In this document: positions 45,027 to 54,753 of the stretch, in pieces
Layout of the letters: every line of letters starts with the position of its first letter
Position numbering within the stretch: position 1 is the first letter of the stretch
Position numbers and translations under genes: made by a program
Origin: Anaerolineae bacterium
GTDB taxonomy: Bacteria; Chloroflexota; Anaerolineae; Aggregatilineales; Ch27
Length of the DNA stretch: 64,000 nucleotides
Assembly: GCA_013178165.1 (NCBI GenBank)
Contig: JABLXG010000004.1
Coordinates: 310,001-374,000 of the forward strand
Direction: 5' to 3'
Notes under the pieces: model-generated
The model's input: the letters and a program-made list of their open reading frames with translations, nothing else
What the model was told of the DNA's origin: nothing
Database searches by the model: none

Positions 45027-45989
45027 TTATGCGTACACAAAGCTGACCAGGTCTTCGTAGGTCGGCTCGGGGCTGTTCTCAGCAAATTCTACCGCTTCGG
45101 CGATCGTGGCCTGGACTTCGCGCTCGATCTCGTCCAGCTCAGGGAGCACGTTCTTGAACTTGCCGTCCAGGTAAGTGCGGAAGTGCCCGATGGGATCGCC
45201 TTCAGCGTAGCGGGCAACCTCATCCTTGCTACGATAGCGCTGCGGATCGCCCATGCTGTGGCCCTCAAAGCGGTAGGTCAGCGATTCCATCAGGATCGGG
45301 CCATGTTTGGCAGCGTAGGCGATGGCCTCGCTGACGGCCTCATGGACGGCCAGCACATCCATGCCGTCGACGCGCGGTCCTTCCCGCATGCCGTAGGCGA
45401 TGGCCCGCTTGACCAGCTCCGGTTGGCCGGAGGCGCGTTCAACAGCGGTGCCCATGCCATAGCCGTTGTTCTCGATCAGCCAGACGACGGGCAGGTCCCA
45501 CACCGCGCTCAGGTTGAGCGATTCGTGGAAGTAACCGATGTTGGTTGCGCCGTCGCCCATCAGGGCGACCACGACCTCGTCCTGCTCCAGGTAGCGGGCC
45601 TTCAGGGCAATCCCGGCGGCCAGCGGCAGGTGCCCGCCGACGATGCCATGCCCACCCCAGAAGCGCTTCTCGCGGTCAGCCAGGTGCATGGAGCCGCCCT
45701 TGCCGCCGCTGGTGCCGGTGCGCTTGCCGAGCATCTCGGCCATCACGCGCCTTGGCTCCATGCCCTTGGCCAGGGCGATGCCATGATCGCGGTAAGCAGT
45801 AATGATATGGTCATGGTCGCGCAGGGCGCTGACGACGCCGACCCCGGTCGCTTCCTGGCCGATGTACAGGTGAAGGAAACCGCCGATCTTGCCCTGCTGA
45901 TAGAGTTCAGCGCACTTCTCCTCGAACCGCCGGATCAGTACCATCTGGCGGTACCAGTCTATCAGGGTGTCCTTTTTTGGTGCTGCCAT
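45027..45989 (-). CDS. pdhA: pyruvate dehydrogenase E1 component, alpha subunit
   Basis: Thiamine-diphosphate-binding alpha chain that decarboxylates pyruvate. It has 320 residues; ATG 45989 is preceded by AGGAG. MVLIRRFEEKCAELYQQGKIGGFLHLYIGQEA opens the domain, and the ThDP motif starts G-D-G-A-T-N-I-G near 155 and ends at E-N-N-G-Y-G. The phosphorylation-loop-like YRFEGHSMGDPQRYRSKDE is near 255. A branched-chain or acetoin-type E1 cannot be fully excluded by sequence alone. Confidence 0.92.
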   Translation of the reverse strand: MAAPKKDTLIDWYRQMVLIRRFEEKCAELYQQGKIGGFLHLYIGQEATGVGVVSALRDHDHIITAYRDHGIALAKGMEPRRVMAEMLGKRTGTSGGKGGSMHLADREKRFWGGHGIVGGHLPLAAGIALKARYLEQDEVVVALMGDGATNIGYFHESLNLSAVWDLPVVWLIENNGYGMGTAVERASGQPELVKRAIAYGMREGPRVDGMDVLAVHEAVSEAIAYAAKHGPILMESLTYRFEGHSMGDPQRYRSKDEVARYAEGDPIGHFRTYLDGKFKNVLPELDEIEREVQATIAEAVEFAENSPEPTYEDLVSFVYA

Positions 45990-46158
45990 AATGCTCCTCA
46001 GTTCACACAAAAATGGCGTTGTGCCAAACGCCGGTAAAGAACCAGGCCAAACCCGGTTGGGGAGTGCTCATGAGTGGCCATGCCGCTGTGTCCGGGTCCT
46101 GGCGGGGTTTCCCCGGCCAGCCGTACCTGCGCCGGGTAGCGCCCGGAACCATGACTGA

Positions 46159-46188
46159 AGTTTACCGTAAGGCCGGACTGCTTGGCAA
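46159..46188 (-). promoter_or_regulatory. promoter of the pyruvate dehydrogenase operon
   Basis: TTGCCA (46183-46188), 18 bases, TAAACT (46159-46164). The leader of about 160 bases contains a strong hairpin CTGGC-GGGG-AAA-CCCC-GCCAG near 46099-46122 without a U tract. Confidence 0.6.
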
Positions 46189-46229
46189 CCAGACCGGTCG
46201 AATTTATCGATTTCTAAGCCGCCATGCCG

Positions 46230-46258
46230 TTGAAGCTTCCCATACCGTTGTTTACAAT
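46230..46258 (+). promoter_or_regulatory. promoter of the small membrane protein gene
   Basis: TTGAAG (46230-46235), 17 bases, TACAAT (46253-46258), about 54 bases before ATG 46312. Confidence 0.75.
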
Positions 46259-46311
46259 CGGGCGTGTTTGCCTGGAAGTGCATCTTTTTCTTCTTCCGAA
46301 GGAGCAGTTAG

Positions 46312-46779
46312 ATGTATCTACTCCTGTTGTCCCTGCACTCAATTGTGCGCTGGGTTGTCCTGATTGCTGGCGTGGTGGCCTTTGCTGTGGCGTTACGGGG
46401 CTGGCTGGGAAAACGCCAGTGGACGCGGCTGGATGACCGGCTGGGACTGGTCTTCACCTCAGCGCTGGATACCCAGTTGCTGCTGGGACTGCTGCTGTAT
46501 GTTGTCAGCCCGCTGATTCGGGCCATTTTTGCCGACTTCGGTGCAGCAATGGGCGTAACCGGACAGCGCTTCTTTGCCCTGGAGCATGCCCTGTTGATGG
46601 TGATCGCAGTTGTGCTGGCGCATGTAGGCCGCGCTCGAATCCGTCGCGCTCCGGACTCAGCGGCAAAGTATAAACAGGCGGCGCTGTTCTTCGGTCTGGC
46701 CCTTGTGCTGATCGTGCTAGCGATACCCTGGCCGTTTGCGCCTGCCGCGCGACCACTGTTCCGGCTTCAGATCGGGTAG
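46312..46779 (+). CDS. four-helix membrane protein of unknown function
   Basis: A 155-residue integral membrane protein with four helices (about 8-28, 48-70, 85-107, 125-146). AAGGAG is well placed. Conserved-looking polar residues sit inside or near helices: His-Ser-x-x-R-W (about 9-14) and Glu-His (about 90-91). Membrane His residues like these are seen in cytochrome-b-like proteins, but no heme motif can be asserted. Its gene converges with the CarH-like regulator gene, with only three bases between the stops. Confidence 0.7.
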   Translation: MYLLLLSLHSIVRWVVLIAGVVAFAVALRGWLGKRQWTRLDDRLGLVFTSALDTQLLLGLLLYVVSPLIRAIFADFGAAMGVTGQRFFALEHALLMVIAVVLAHVGRARIRRAPDSAAKYKQAALFFGLALVLIVLAIPWPFAPAARPLFRLQIG

Positions 46780-46782
46780 GTC

Positions 46783-47808
46783 TCAAGCTGGCAGGTGGTA
46801 CAGACCGCGCAGTAGGTGATCCAGGGTCTCGACGCCAGCTTCCAGCGTGTCGCCCAGATACATGCCGGGCATCCGCTGTTGCCAGGCCGGGTCCCGTTCA
46901 AAGATTGCTCCGGCAAAGCCGACGATCGGCTTGCCATGCGCCTGTGCCTCCGGAAGGTGGCGAGGCCAATCCAGCAAGCGGGCAGCGGTTTCCGCGGTCA
47001 TGGCAACCAGGATGATGACATCGGGCCGGGTTTCGGCGACGAAGCTGGCCAGGTCTGGCAGCGGCAGCGCCTGGCCCAGATAGGCTACTGGCCAGCCGCG
47101 GCGGCGTAGCAGCACGCCGAACATCAGCAGCGAGCTTTCGTGCCATTCATCCGGCGCACAGGCCAGGACGACCGGCGGGATGCGCTGCGGCGCCGGGCCG
47201 CTGGTCATCCACTGTAACAACCGATTGCGCAGGAAGTTGGAGGCCAGGTGCTCGGTGGCGACGTTGATCTGGCCGTCGTGCCAGGCCTGTCCAATGGCGA
47301 CCAGCGCTGGCCCAACCATCTCCAGCACGACTCGTTCCAGAGCGTAGAGGGCCAGCGCGTCGGCCAGGGCCAGGCTGGCTGCGTCCAGGTTGTGGGCCAG
47401 CAGAGCTTCGGTCAGCCGCGACCGGAACGATTCCAGCGAACCGCTGGCTGTGGCGCCAATCTCGGTCTGCAAGGCAGGGGCGGTAGCCGGCGCCGGGCGG
47501 CCAAGCGCACTGAAGGGCGGCTCCGGCAGACGATCCTGCTGCTCCAGGTGGCGCAGGGCGCCGATGGCGCGGCCGGTCTGCATCCCTTCGTCGATGCGCG
47601 CCTTGACCCAGCGCAGGCGCATGACCTCGCGTTCGGAATACAGGCGGTGACCGCCGGTAGTGCGCGAGGATTCCGGGAAGTTGTAGCGGCGCTCCCAGAC
47701 GCGCAGGGTAGCAACGGGGATGGCGGTCATACGCGAGACCACGCCGATGTTGTAGAGCGGCTCGTCACTAGGCTGGGAGTACGGATGTCCTGGGGCTGGC
47801 TGGGTCAT
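46783..47808 (-). CDS. CarH/LitR-like MerR regulator with B12-binding light-sensor domain
   Basis: Light-responsive repressors of this family bind DNA in the dark with adenosylcobalamin and release it when light breaks the Co-C bond. It has 341 residues. The MerR helix-turn-helix (about 18-90) reads YNIGVVSRMTAIPVATLRVWERRY. After a linker, the four-helix cap shows the exact W-x9-E-H motif (Trp176, Glu186-His187) in A-W-H-D-G-Q-I-N-V-A-T-E-H that covers the adenosyl group. The Rossmann B12 domain has D-E-W-H-E with the presumed cobalt ligand His223. All key CarH positions are therefore present. Divergent from a photolyase-containing operon. Confidence 0.9.
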   Translation of the reverse strand: MTQPAPGHPYSQPSDEPLYNIGVVSRMTAIPVATLRVWERRYNFPESSRTTGGHRLYSEREVMRLRWVKARIDEGMQTGRAIGALRHLEQQDRLPEPPFSALGRPAPATAPALQTEIGATASGSLESFRSRLTEALLAHNLDAASLALADALALYALERVVLEMVGPALVAIGQAWHDGQINVATEHLASNFLRNRLLQWMTSGPAPQRIPPVVLACAPDEWHESSLLMFGVLLRRRGWPVAYLGQALPLPDLASFVAETRPDVIILVAMTAETAARLLDWPRHLPEAQAHGKPIVGFAGAIFERDPAWQQRMPGMYLGDTLEAGVETLDHLLRGLYHLPA

Positions 47809-47858
47809 GTCCTGTTCCTTTGGCGGCGTTGGTAGGCCAGACTGAATTGTTTGTGTTC

Positions 47859-47887
47859 AGTGTAGCGAATATTAGACAACCTGTCAA
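47859..47887 (-). promoter_or_regulatory. promoter of the CarH-like regulator gene
   Basis: Perfect TTGACA (47882-47887), 17 bases, TACACT (47859-47864). Leader of about 44 bases. Confidence 0.88.
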
Positions 47888-47916
47888 GAATAATTGAACA
47901 TCAGATTGCCAAAAAC

Positions 47917-47945
47917 TTGACATTATCTGTACAAAATGTTATCCT
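47917..47945 (+). promoter_or_regulatory. promoter of the photoprotection operon with candidate operator
   Basis: Perfect TTGACA (47917-47922), 17 bases, TATCCT (47940-47945). The palindrome TGTACA (47928-47933) lies inside the spacer, where a bound MerR-type repressor would block polymerase. Both -35 boxes form TGTCAAG-N27-CTTGACA, an inverted repeat centred between the two promoters. A TACAAT at 48045-48050 might be a minor second start. Confidence 0.85.
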
Positions 47946-48102
47946 GAATGTGGCGACCTGAAGGTAAGCCGGGTAGTTGCCGGACCAGCCGGGCTGTGGT
48001 CCCGGTTTCTGGCTGTTGATTCAGTGAGCCGGTCTGATTCTGCATACAATGGGCATAAGGCGGATTGCGCAGACGCAAGCTGTCAAAAGAGGAGGTGGGA
48101 CT

Positions 48103-49029
48103 ATGCGGGTGATTATCACGGGTGGGACGGGCCTGATTGGCCGCGCACTGGCCAGATCGTTGAGCGCCGATGGGCATGAGGTGATCCTGTTGAGCCGCAG
48201 TCCCGGTAATGCGATTAATTTGCCTCCGGGCGTGCGGGCAGTCTACTGGGATGGGCGCACCGCCGAAGGTTGGGGTGAGCTGGTTGAGGACGCGGGGGCG
48301 GTGATCAACCTGGCTGGCGAGACGATCGGCGGCAATGGCCTGCTGGATGTACGCTGGACGCCGGGCCGCAAGCGCCGCATCCTGGAGAGCAGGGTCAACG
48401 CCGGGCGGGCCGTGACCGAGGCGATCCGCGCCGCTGAGAACAAGCCCGGCGTGCTGATCCAGATGTCCGGTGTGGGCTACTATGGCACGCACGAGGACGA
48501 GCGCCAGATCACGGAGAGCGCGCCGGTTGGCAAGGATTTCCTGGCCAGTGTCTGCATCGCCTGGGAAGACTCTACCAAGGCGGTGGAACGGATGGGCGTT
48601 CGCCGGGTGATTACGCGCACTGCTCCTGCCCTCAGCCGGCGGGGCGGCCCCCTGCCACGCCAGATGATCCCCTTCCGTTTCTTCGTCGGCGGGCCGATCG
48701 GCAGCGGCAGACAATGGTTCCCCTGGATTCACCTCACTGATCTGGTGCGGGCAATCCGCTTTCTGATCGATACGGAAGAAGCGAAGGGCGTCTTTAATGT
48801 CTGTGCGCCTGAGCCGGTTACCAACGCGGAATTCAGCAGGGCGCTGGGCAAAGCGATGCACCGCCCGTTGTTCCTGCCGCTGCCTGCCTTCGCCTTCAAG
48901 CTGGCTTTCGGCGAGGCGGCGACAGTCCTGCTGGAAGGCCAGCGGGTGATCCCGGCCCGGCTGCAGGAGATGGGTTTCACCTTCAACTTCCCGACGGTGG
49001 AGAGCGCGCTGAAGGACCTGATCGGATGA
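48103..49029 (+). CDS. TIGR01777-family epimerase (SDR fold)
   Basis: A 308-residue NAD(P)-binding protein of the extended SDR YfcH type. ATG 48103 has GAGGAGGTGGG upstream; a longer frame lacks homology. The nucleotide loop is G-G-T-G-L-I-G near residue 8, with VINLAGE near 70, SGVGYYG near 125 and [37 protein letters not shown] near 185. The active site of these proteins is not firmly assigned. The gene overlaps the next by four bases; TIGR01777 and SRPBCC genes are often paired or fused, suggesting a shared lipophilic substrate. Confidence 0.88.
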   Translation: MRVIITGGTGLIGRALARSLSADGHEVILLSRSPGNAINLPPGVRAVYWDGRTAEGWGELVEDAGAVINLAGETIGGNGLLDVRWTPGRKRRILESRVNAGRAVTEAIRAAENKPGVLIQMSGVGYYGTHEDERQITESAPVGKDFLASVCIAWEDSTKAVERMGVRRVITRTAPALSRRGGPLPRQMIPFRFFVGGPIGSGRQWFPWIHLTDLVRAIRFLIDTEEAKGVFNVCAPEPVTNAEFSRALGKAMHRPLFLPLPAFAFKLAFGEAATVLLEGQRVIPARLQEMGFTFNFPTVESALKDLIG

Positions 49030-49472
49030 GATACACCCACCGCTTTCGAGTCCGGGCTGATGTCCTGACGGTAGCTGAGTTTCACAGCCGGGCCGATGTC
49101 CTGCGTGCGATCACGCCGCCGCCGATCGTGATGCGCCTGCACAGTGCGCCCCCGCGCCTGGGCGAGGGCGATGAGATGGATTTCACCATGTGGGCCGGGC
49201 CGCTGCCCATCCGCTGGGTGGCACGGATCGAGCAGGTCACCGGGAACAGCTTTGTCGATCGCCAGGTGCGCGGGCCGTTCGGTAGCTGGGTGCACACCCA
49301 TACATTTGTCCCGGTTGGTGATGGGTTGACGGAAGTGCGCGACGATATCGAGGCCACCTTCGGCAGGAGCCTCTACGGACGGCTGGTGTCGGTGGTGATG
49401 TGGCTGGGGTTGCCCCTCCTCTTTGCCTTTCGGGGCTGGAAGACACGGCGGTTACTGGGGAGACGCCGTTAA
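49026..49472 (+). CDS. SRPBCC (START-like) ligand-binding protein
   Basis: A 148-residue protein with the START/Bet-v1 pattern: YTHRFRVRADVLTVAEFHSRADVLRAITPPPIVMRLH at the start, repeated beta strands, and a C-terminal helix. This fold encloses hydrophobic ligands. Translation is coupled to the epimerase (ATGA). The ligand is unknown; a lipid, quinone or carotenoid-related molecule is guesswork from the operon. Confidence 0.8.
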   Translation: MRYTHRFRVRADVLTVAEFHSRADVLRAITPPPIVMRLHSAPPRLGEGDEMDFTMWAGPLPIRWVARIEQVTGNSFVDRQVRGPFGSWVHTHTFVPVGDGLTEVRDDIEATFGRSLYGRLVSVVMWLGLPLLFAFRGWKTRRLLGRRR

Positions 49473-49515
49473 CACCTGACGAGGGGCCGCGCTGGCATGG
49501 GCAGTAAGGTGAGCT

Positions 49516-51054
49516 ATGCGCCGTATTGTGATCATTGGGGCGGGGGTTGGCGGTTTAACGGCTGCCGCTGTGCTGACCCGCGCCGGGCTGGATGTGACGG
49601 TACTGGAAGCGCACGTTGATCCGGGCGGGTGCGCCGCGACCTTCTTCCACAAAGGCTACCGCTTTGAGGCCGGCGCGACGCTGGCCGGAGGCTTTTACCC
49701 TGGCGGGCCGATGGATATGGTGGCCCAAGCAGCGGGGATTCCTGCCTGGCCGGCCCGCAGCTACAGCCCGGCGATGGTGGTTCACCTGCCGGATGGCGCT
49801 GCCGTGCCTCGCCCGACTGATGGCACACAGCGCGCGGCTTACCGGGAGGTTTTCGGCCCGGCAGGTGATGCCTTCTGGAATTGGCAGGAGCACACCGCTG
49901 ACGCCCTGTGGGCGCTGGCTCTGCGCCTTCCCCCCTGGCCGCCCCAGATGCCCGTCGAGGCGTTTGATCTGATCGGGCACGGCCTGAGCTGGTTGGGTGC
50001 TGATCTGCGCGCCCACCTGCGCCCGGCGCTGCTGGCTGATGCGTTTCGGTCGGTGGCGGCCCATTTGCGCGACGCACCGGAACGGTTGCGGCTGTTTGTC
50101 GACGCCCAGTTGTTGATCTCCGCCCAGGCGACCAGCGCCACAGCAAACGCCCTCTATGGTGCGTCGGCCCTGGATTTGCCGCGCCGGGGAGTAGTGCATC
50201 TGGAAGGCGGCATCGGGCGCATTGCTGAGGAGCTGGCTGCCGCCGTCCGGCGCAACGGCGGACAGGTGCTCTACCGCCAAGAAGCGACCCGCATCGTCCG
50301 CGCAAAGGGCCGCCCGATCGCGGTGGAGACAAAGCGGGGCGAGTCCTTCCCGGCTGAGGTGGTGATCGCCAACCTGACGCCATGGAACATCAGGGCGCTA
50401 CTGGCTGGTGAGGATGATAGCCATCTGCCTGATCGGCTGCGGCGCTTGCCGCCGCAACCGCGTGACGGCTGGGGCGCGTTTGTTGTCTACGCCGGGCTGG
50501 ATGGTGCGGTGGTGCCTGTCGATCTGCCGCTCCACCATCAGGTGATCCTGCGTGAACCACTGGGCGAGGGCAACACGGCCTTTCTTTCGCTCAGCCCGGC
50601 CTGGGATGAAGGGCGCGCACCCGCGGGCCGCCGCGCTCTGACGATCAGCACCCACACACGCCTGGCCGACTGGTGGCGGCTGTACGAGACCGACCGGGAA
50701 GCCTACGAGGCCCGCAAGGAGGCGTATGTTGGGCGTCTGCTGGAAGCCGCTGGGCGTGTCCTTCCGGGAATCCGGGAGGCGGCAGACCTGGTCCTGCCGG
50801 GCACGCCGATGACTTTTGAGCGGTTCACCCGGCGTGCCTGGGGGTGGGTGGGCGGCTTCCCGCAGGTCAACTTATTCCGGGCGTGGGGGCCACGCCTGGC
50901 ACCGGCGCTGTGGATGGTCGGCGATAGTATCTTTCCGGGGCAGTCGACGGCGGCGGTGGCGCTGGGTGGGCTGCGCGTGGCGCGGATGCTCCTGCGCGAA
51001 GGGGAGCGGGTGGTGGAGACCGATCGGCTGCCTGGGCCGGTGTCTTTCGGGTAA
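49516..51054 (+). CDS. CrtI-like FAD-dependent oxidoreductase
   Basis: A 512-residue flavoprotein of the phytoene desaturase/NAD(P)-binding Rossmann family. AAGGTGA lies just upstream of ATG 49516. The FAD loop is [27 protein letters not shown] (residues 5-32), followed by [25 protein letters not shown]. The C-terminal FAD motif is [25 protein letters not shown] near 470. Family members desaturate or isomerise carotenoids or saturate retinoids; which reaction applies is not visible. No phytoene synthase lies in the window. Confidence 0.82.
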   Translation: MRRIVIIGAGVGGLTAAAVLTRAGLDVTVLEAHVDPGGCAATFFHKGYRFEAGATLAGGFYPGGPMDMVAQAAGIPAWPARSYSPAMVVHLPDGAAVPRPTDGTQRAAYREVFGPAGDAFWNWQEHTADALWALALRLPPWPPQMPVEAFDLIGHGLSWLGADLRAHLRPALLADAFRSVAAHLRDAPERLRLFVDAQLLISAQATSATANALYGASALDLPRRGVVHLEGGIGRIAEELAAAVRRNGGQVLYRQEATRIVRAKGRPIAVETKRGESFPAEVVIANLTPWNIRALLAGEDDSHLPDRLRRLPPQPRDGWGAFVVYAGLDGAVVPVDLPLHHQVILREPLGEGNTAFLSLSPAWDEGRAPAGRRALTISTHTRLADWWRLYETDREAYEARKEAYVGRLLEAAGRVLPGIREAADLVLPGTPMTFERFTRRAWGWVGGFPQVNLFRAWGPRLAPALWMVGDSIFPGQSTAAVALGGLRVARMLLREGERVVETDRLPGPVSFG

Positions 51055-51081
51055 GCATTCTTGTCGAAGGAGGGGAGGGCG

Positions 51082-52074
51082 ATGAAAGTCGGGATTGTTG
51101 GCAGTGGTTTTGTTGGGGCGACAGCGGCCTACGCCATGGTCGTGCAGGGCGTGGCCCGCGAGATTGTCCTGATCGATCTGAACACGGCTCGCGCCAAGGC
51201 GGAAGCGGATGATATCGCCCACGCTACGCCGTTCACTCATCCCACGCATGTCTACGCCGGGGACTATGCCGACCTGGCCGGGAGCCAGGTGGTGGTTATC
51301 TGCGCCGGGGTGAATCAAAAACCTGGCGAGACACGCCTGGAACTTCTGGAGCGCAACGCGGCGGTCTTCCGTTCGATCATCCCGCGCATCCTGACCCACG
51401 CACCGAATGCCGTCCTGCTGGTTACCACTAACCCGGTGGATGTGATGACTCATCTGGCGGCGCGCTACGCAGCGGCGCACGGCGTGCCCTCCAGCCGGGT
51501 GATCGGTTCCGGGACGGTGCTGGATACTGGGCGTTTCCAGGCTATGCTGGGGCGTTATCTGGACGTTGATCCGCACCATATTCACGGGTACGTACTGGGT
51601 GAACACGGCGATTCGGAAGTGATCGCCTGGTCGTCGGTGCGGGTAGGCAGCCTGGCACTGGATGACTTCAACCGCAAACGGGGCATCGTGCTGGACGCAG
51701 CTATCCGCAACGAGATCACTCATCGCGTGCGGGATGCTGCCTACAGCATCATCGAGGGCAAGGGGGCAACCTATTACGGGATCGGGGCGGCCCTGGCCGA
51801 GATTGTGGATGTCATCCTGGGAAATCGCCGTTCAATTATGACCGTGTGCAGCCCTGTGCCGGAGGTCGTCGGTGTCAGGGATGTGACGGTGTCCCTGCCG
51901 CATCTGGTAGGCGGGAGTGGGGTGATGGCGACTTTCCCACCGGTGTTGGATGAAGAGGAATGCGAGCTGCTTCGCCGGAGCGCCACGATCATCCGTGAGG
52001 CCATTGCTGAACTGGATCAGGCCACCAGCGACCGTCAGGCTGAAGGGGGCAAAGATGGCGCCCCTGCTGCCTGA
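51082..52074 (+). CDS. ldh: L-lactate dehydrogenase
   Basis: A 330-residue NAD-dependent enzyme interconverting pyruvate and L-lactate. ATG 51082 follows AAGGAGGGGAGG. The NAD loop is [16 protein letters not shown]. The substrate-specificity residue is Gln in [12 protein letters not shown] (near 84), as in lactate rather than malate dehydrogenases. Active-site His is in LGEHGDSEV (near 178) and NPVDVMT is present. An odd member of a photoprotection operon, 27 bases after the FAD oxidoreductase and 29 before the photolyase. Confidence 0.9.
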   Translation: MKVGIVGSGFVGATAAYAMVVQGVAREIVLIDLNTARAKAEADDIAHATPFTHPTHVYAGDYADLAGSQVVVICAGVNQKPGETRLELLERNAAVFRSIIPRILTHAPNAVLLVTTNPVDVMTHLAARYAAAHGVPSSRVIGSGTVLDTGRFQAMLGRYLDVDPHHIHGYVLGEHGDSEVIAWSSVRVGSLALDDFNRKRGIVLDAAIRNEITHRVRDAAYSIIEGKGATYYGIGAALAEIVDVILGNRRSIMTVCSPVPEVVGVRDVTVSLPHLVGGSGVMATFPPVLDEEECELLRRSATIIREAIAELDQATSDRQAEGGKDGAPAA

Positions 52075-52103
52075 AGCAGAGCGCCGGGCAGAAGGGAATC
52101 GTC

Positions 52104-53525
52104 ATGACCGCCGCGATCTGGTGGATCCGGCGCGACCTGCGCCTGGAAGATAATACCGCGCTGACGCTGGCGCTGGCGCGGGGGCGGGCGGTGCTGCCGG
52201 TCTTTGTACTGGACCCCGCTCTGCTGGCTTCGCCGTATAGCGGGGAGAAACGGCTGGCCTTTCTGCTGGGCGGGCTGCGCGCTCTGGATGCCGATCTGCG
52301 GGCGCGGGGCAGCCGCCTGATCGTCCGCCGGGGACGTCCGGAGGCTATTCTGGCGGTGCTGGCGGAGGAAGCGGGCGCGGGAGAGATTGTCGCCGAGGCC
52401 GATTACTCGCCTTACGCGCTGGCACGGGATGCCCGTGTTGCCGCGGTCCTGCCGCTGACGCTGGTCGAGGGTCTGACCGTTCACCCACCCGGCGCGGTGC
52501 TCAAAAGTGATGGAAGGCCCTATACCGTATTCACCCCGTTCAGCCGGACCTGGAAAGCGATCGGCCTGCCCGGCCATTCTGATCTGCTGCCTGCACCCGC
52601 GCATATCCCGACACCGCCCGCTGTGATCGGTGAACCGTTACCCGATATGCCGGGGCAGCCCACCGGCGTGATATTCCCGCCGGGGGCGGACGAAGCCCGC
52701 CGACGGTTGGAGGCGTTCACTGGTGGAGAAGCTGCGCCGGTCTACTGCTACCGGGATGACCGCAACCGCCTTGATCTGGACGGTACTTCTGGCCTGTCGC
52801 CTTACCTGCGCTTTGGGATGCTTTCCGCGCGGCAGGCTGCTGTCCGCGCCGGGGAGGTGATCGCCGCTGCGCCGGATAGCGCCGCGCGGGAGAGTGCCGA
52901 AACCTGGCTGAATGAGCTGATCTGGCGGGAATTCTATGTGCACATTCTGGCGCAGTTCCCCTTTGTGCGGGAGATAAGCTTCCGGGAGTCTCTGAGGGCG
53001 ATCGCGTGGCGGAATGAAGAGGCTGCCTTTGACGCCTGGCGGGAAGGACGGACGGGCTATCCGGTAGTAGACGCCGCTATGCGCCAGTTGCTGGCGACGG
53101 GCTGGATGCACAACCGGGCGCGGATGGTTGTGGCGTCCTTCCTGACCAAAGACCTGCTGATCGACTGGCGCTGGGGCGAACAGCACTTCATGGCTCACCT
53201 GATCGACGGCGATCCGGCGGCCAATAACGGCGGTTGGCAGTGGACGGCGGGGACAGGCACAGATGCCGCGCCGTACTTTCGCATCTTCAACCCGGTTAGC
53301 CAGGGCCAAAAGTTCGATCCGCAGGGGGAATACGTGCGGCGCTGGGTGCCGGAACTGGCGCGGGTCCCTGCCGCGGTTATCCATGAGCCGTGGCGGATGT
53401 CTGAAACTGAGCAACGGGCGGCTGGCTGCGTGATCGGGCGGGATTACCCGGCGCCGATTATCGATCATGGCCGCGCGCGGCAAAGGGCTTTGGCCGCTTA
53501 TGGCGGGGCCGGGGCGCTACGTTGA
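52104..53525 (+). CDS. phr: CPD photolyase (class I-type deoxyribodipyrimidine photolyase)
   Basis: Repairs UV-made pyrimidine dimers with blue light, FAD and an antenna chromophore. It has 473 residues. The N-terminal antenna domain starts [15 protein letters not shown] (residues 6-20). The FAD domain includes [15 protein letters not shown] near 230, [15 protein letters not shown] near 270, [39 protein letters not shown] (about 320-358) and the C-terminal [22 protein letters not shown]. Trp residues fitting the electron-transfer chain are present. It ends the CarH-linked run. Confidence 0.94.
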   Translation: MTAAIWWIRRDLRLEDNTALTLALARGRAVLPVFVLDPALLASPYSGEKRLAFLLGGLRALDADLRARGSRLIVRRGRPEAILAVLAEEAGAGEIVAEADYSPYALARDARVAAVLPLTLVEGLTVHPPGAVLKSDGRPYTVFTPFSRTWKAIGLPGHSDLLPAPAHIPTPPAVIGEPLPDMPGQPTGVIFPPGADEARRRLEAFTGGEAAPVYCYRDDRNRLDLDGTSGLSPYLRFGMLSARQAAVRAGEVIAAAPDSAARESAETWLNELIWREFYVHILAQFPFVREISFRESLRAIAWRNEEAAFDAWREGRTGYPVVDAAMRQLLATGWMHNRARMVVASFLTKDLLIDWRWGEQHFMAHLIDGDPAANNGGWQWTAGTGTDAAPYFRIFNPVSQGQKFDPQGEYVRRWVPELARVPAAVIHEPWRMSETEQRAAGCVIGRDYPAPIIDHGRARQRALAAYGGAGALR

Positions 53526-53563
53526 GGGAGCGCTGGCTGGAAGCCCCGCCAAACTCGCTGGCC

Positions 53564-54523
53564 CTAGCGTGGCAGGTTCTCCAGAAAAGCGATCACATCG
53601 CGGTTGAAGGCTTCAGGAGCCTCTTCCATTGGCAGGTGGCCAACGCCGGGATAGGCGATCCACGCCGCGCCGGGGATCAGGTCCCGCAGCGTTTCGCCAT
53701 CGCTGACTGGTACCCATGTATCGGCCTCCCCCCAGACGATCAGCGTCGGCGTGCTGATTCTCGCTACCGCATTGAGGTCGAGTTGGTTGCGTCCGGCGTC
53801 GCGCACCAGGCCGACAAATCCATTTTGCCATCCTTCCGTTTGCAGGACCCGCCCGTAACCGGCACTGATCTCCTCGGTCACAGTGAAAGCGGGGCCGTAG
53901 GCAGAAGCCAGCAAGCCGTTGAAGCGCTCCGGCGTGACCACCGCCGGGGCCAGCACCTGAATCCAGCGTGTCAGCGGGGGAAAGTGGATCAGGGCGCTGA
54001 GAAAAGCCGGGCCACCCGTCCCGCCGACGATCGCGCCATCGACGATGACCAGCCCGCTAACCCGCGCTGGATGGCGGATGGCCATGTGGGCGATCACATT
54101 GCCGCCGGCGCTGTGACCGATCAGGACGGCTCGCTCAATGCCCAGCACATCCATCAGCGCAATGGCAAAATCGGCCTGAGCGGGTTGGGCGTAGTCCAGG
54201 TCAAGAGGTTTGTCAGAAAGGCCAAAGCCGGGCCGATCGAAGGCGATGACGCGATAGCCCGCTGCCGCCAGCGCCACGATGTTTTCCCGCCAGGAGAACG
54301 TCGAGCCGCCCAGTCCATGTAGCAGGAGGACGGCAGGCCCATCGGCGGGGCCATCCTGCAGGATGTAGACGCGCACACCGTTGACAGTCACAAAACTGCC
54401 CCCGGGATCAGCCAGGGCAACCGGGTCTGTTCCGCCGGGCAGGGGGATCAGGTACGGGGCGATCAGGAGGATAGCCAGGATGGCCAAAGCCAGGATGACG
54501 GGGATTTTGCCCAGGTTTCTCAT
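53564..54523 (-). CDS. alpha/beta hydrolase
   Basis: A 319-residue hydrolase with an N-terminal membrane anchor or signal segment (about residues 7-28). The oxyanion motif is LLLHGLGGSTFSW near 68, the nucleophile elbow G-H-S-A-G-G near 137, the acid probably Asp in V-W-G-E-A-D-T-W near 260, and the His in GVGHLPMEEAPEAF near 290, a complete triad. Substrate unknown. Transcribed toward the photolyase, from its own good promoter. Confidence 0.85.
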   Translation of the reverse strand: MRNLGKIPVILALAILAILLIAPYLIPLPGGTDPVALADPGGSFVTVNGVRVYILQDGPADGPAVLLLHGLGGSTFSWRENIVALAAAGYRVIAFDRPGFGLSDKPLDLDYAQPAQADFAIALMDVLGIERAVLIGHSAGGNVIAHMAIRHPARVSGLVIVDGAIVGGTGGPAFLSALIHFPPLTRWIQVLAPAVVTPERFNGLLASAYGPAFTVTEEISAGYGRVLQTEGWQNGFVGLVRDAGRNQLDLNAVARISTPTLIVWGEADTWVPVSDGETLRDLIPGAAWIAYPGVGHLPMEEAPEAFNRDVIAFLENLPR

Positions 54524-54566
54524 AGTGCTTATTCACAGTTGTTGTTACTGCCCATAAAGTGTCTCA

Positions 54567-54595
54567 ATTGTATCATATTGTAAAGGTTATGTCCA
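54567..54595 (-). promoter_or_regulatory. promoter of the alpha/beta hydrolase gene
   Basis: TGGACA (54590-54595), 17 bases, TACAAT (54567-54572) with an extended TGA. Confidence 0.85.
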
Positions 54596-54675
54596 GTATA
54601 TATCAACATCCTTGAAGATATATATGAGAGCTGGATGAGGAAAGGGGGCAAAAAGCGCTTTTAGAAAAGTCGCCC

Positions 54676-54704
54676 TTGACACGGTTATAGAACAGGAGTA
54701 GAGT
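54676..54704 (+). promoter_or_regulatory. promoter of the cold-shock gene leader
   Basis: Perfect TTGACA (54676-54681), 17 bases, TAGAGT (54699-54704). The start would be near 54711, giving a 143-base leader. Confidence 0.8.
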
Positions 54705-54753
54705 AAGGCCCTGTAGGACACAGGCAGAAGTTGATTGCAGAAACGCAAGACCG

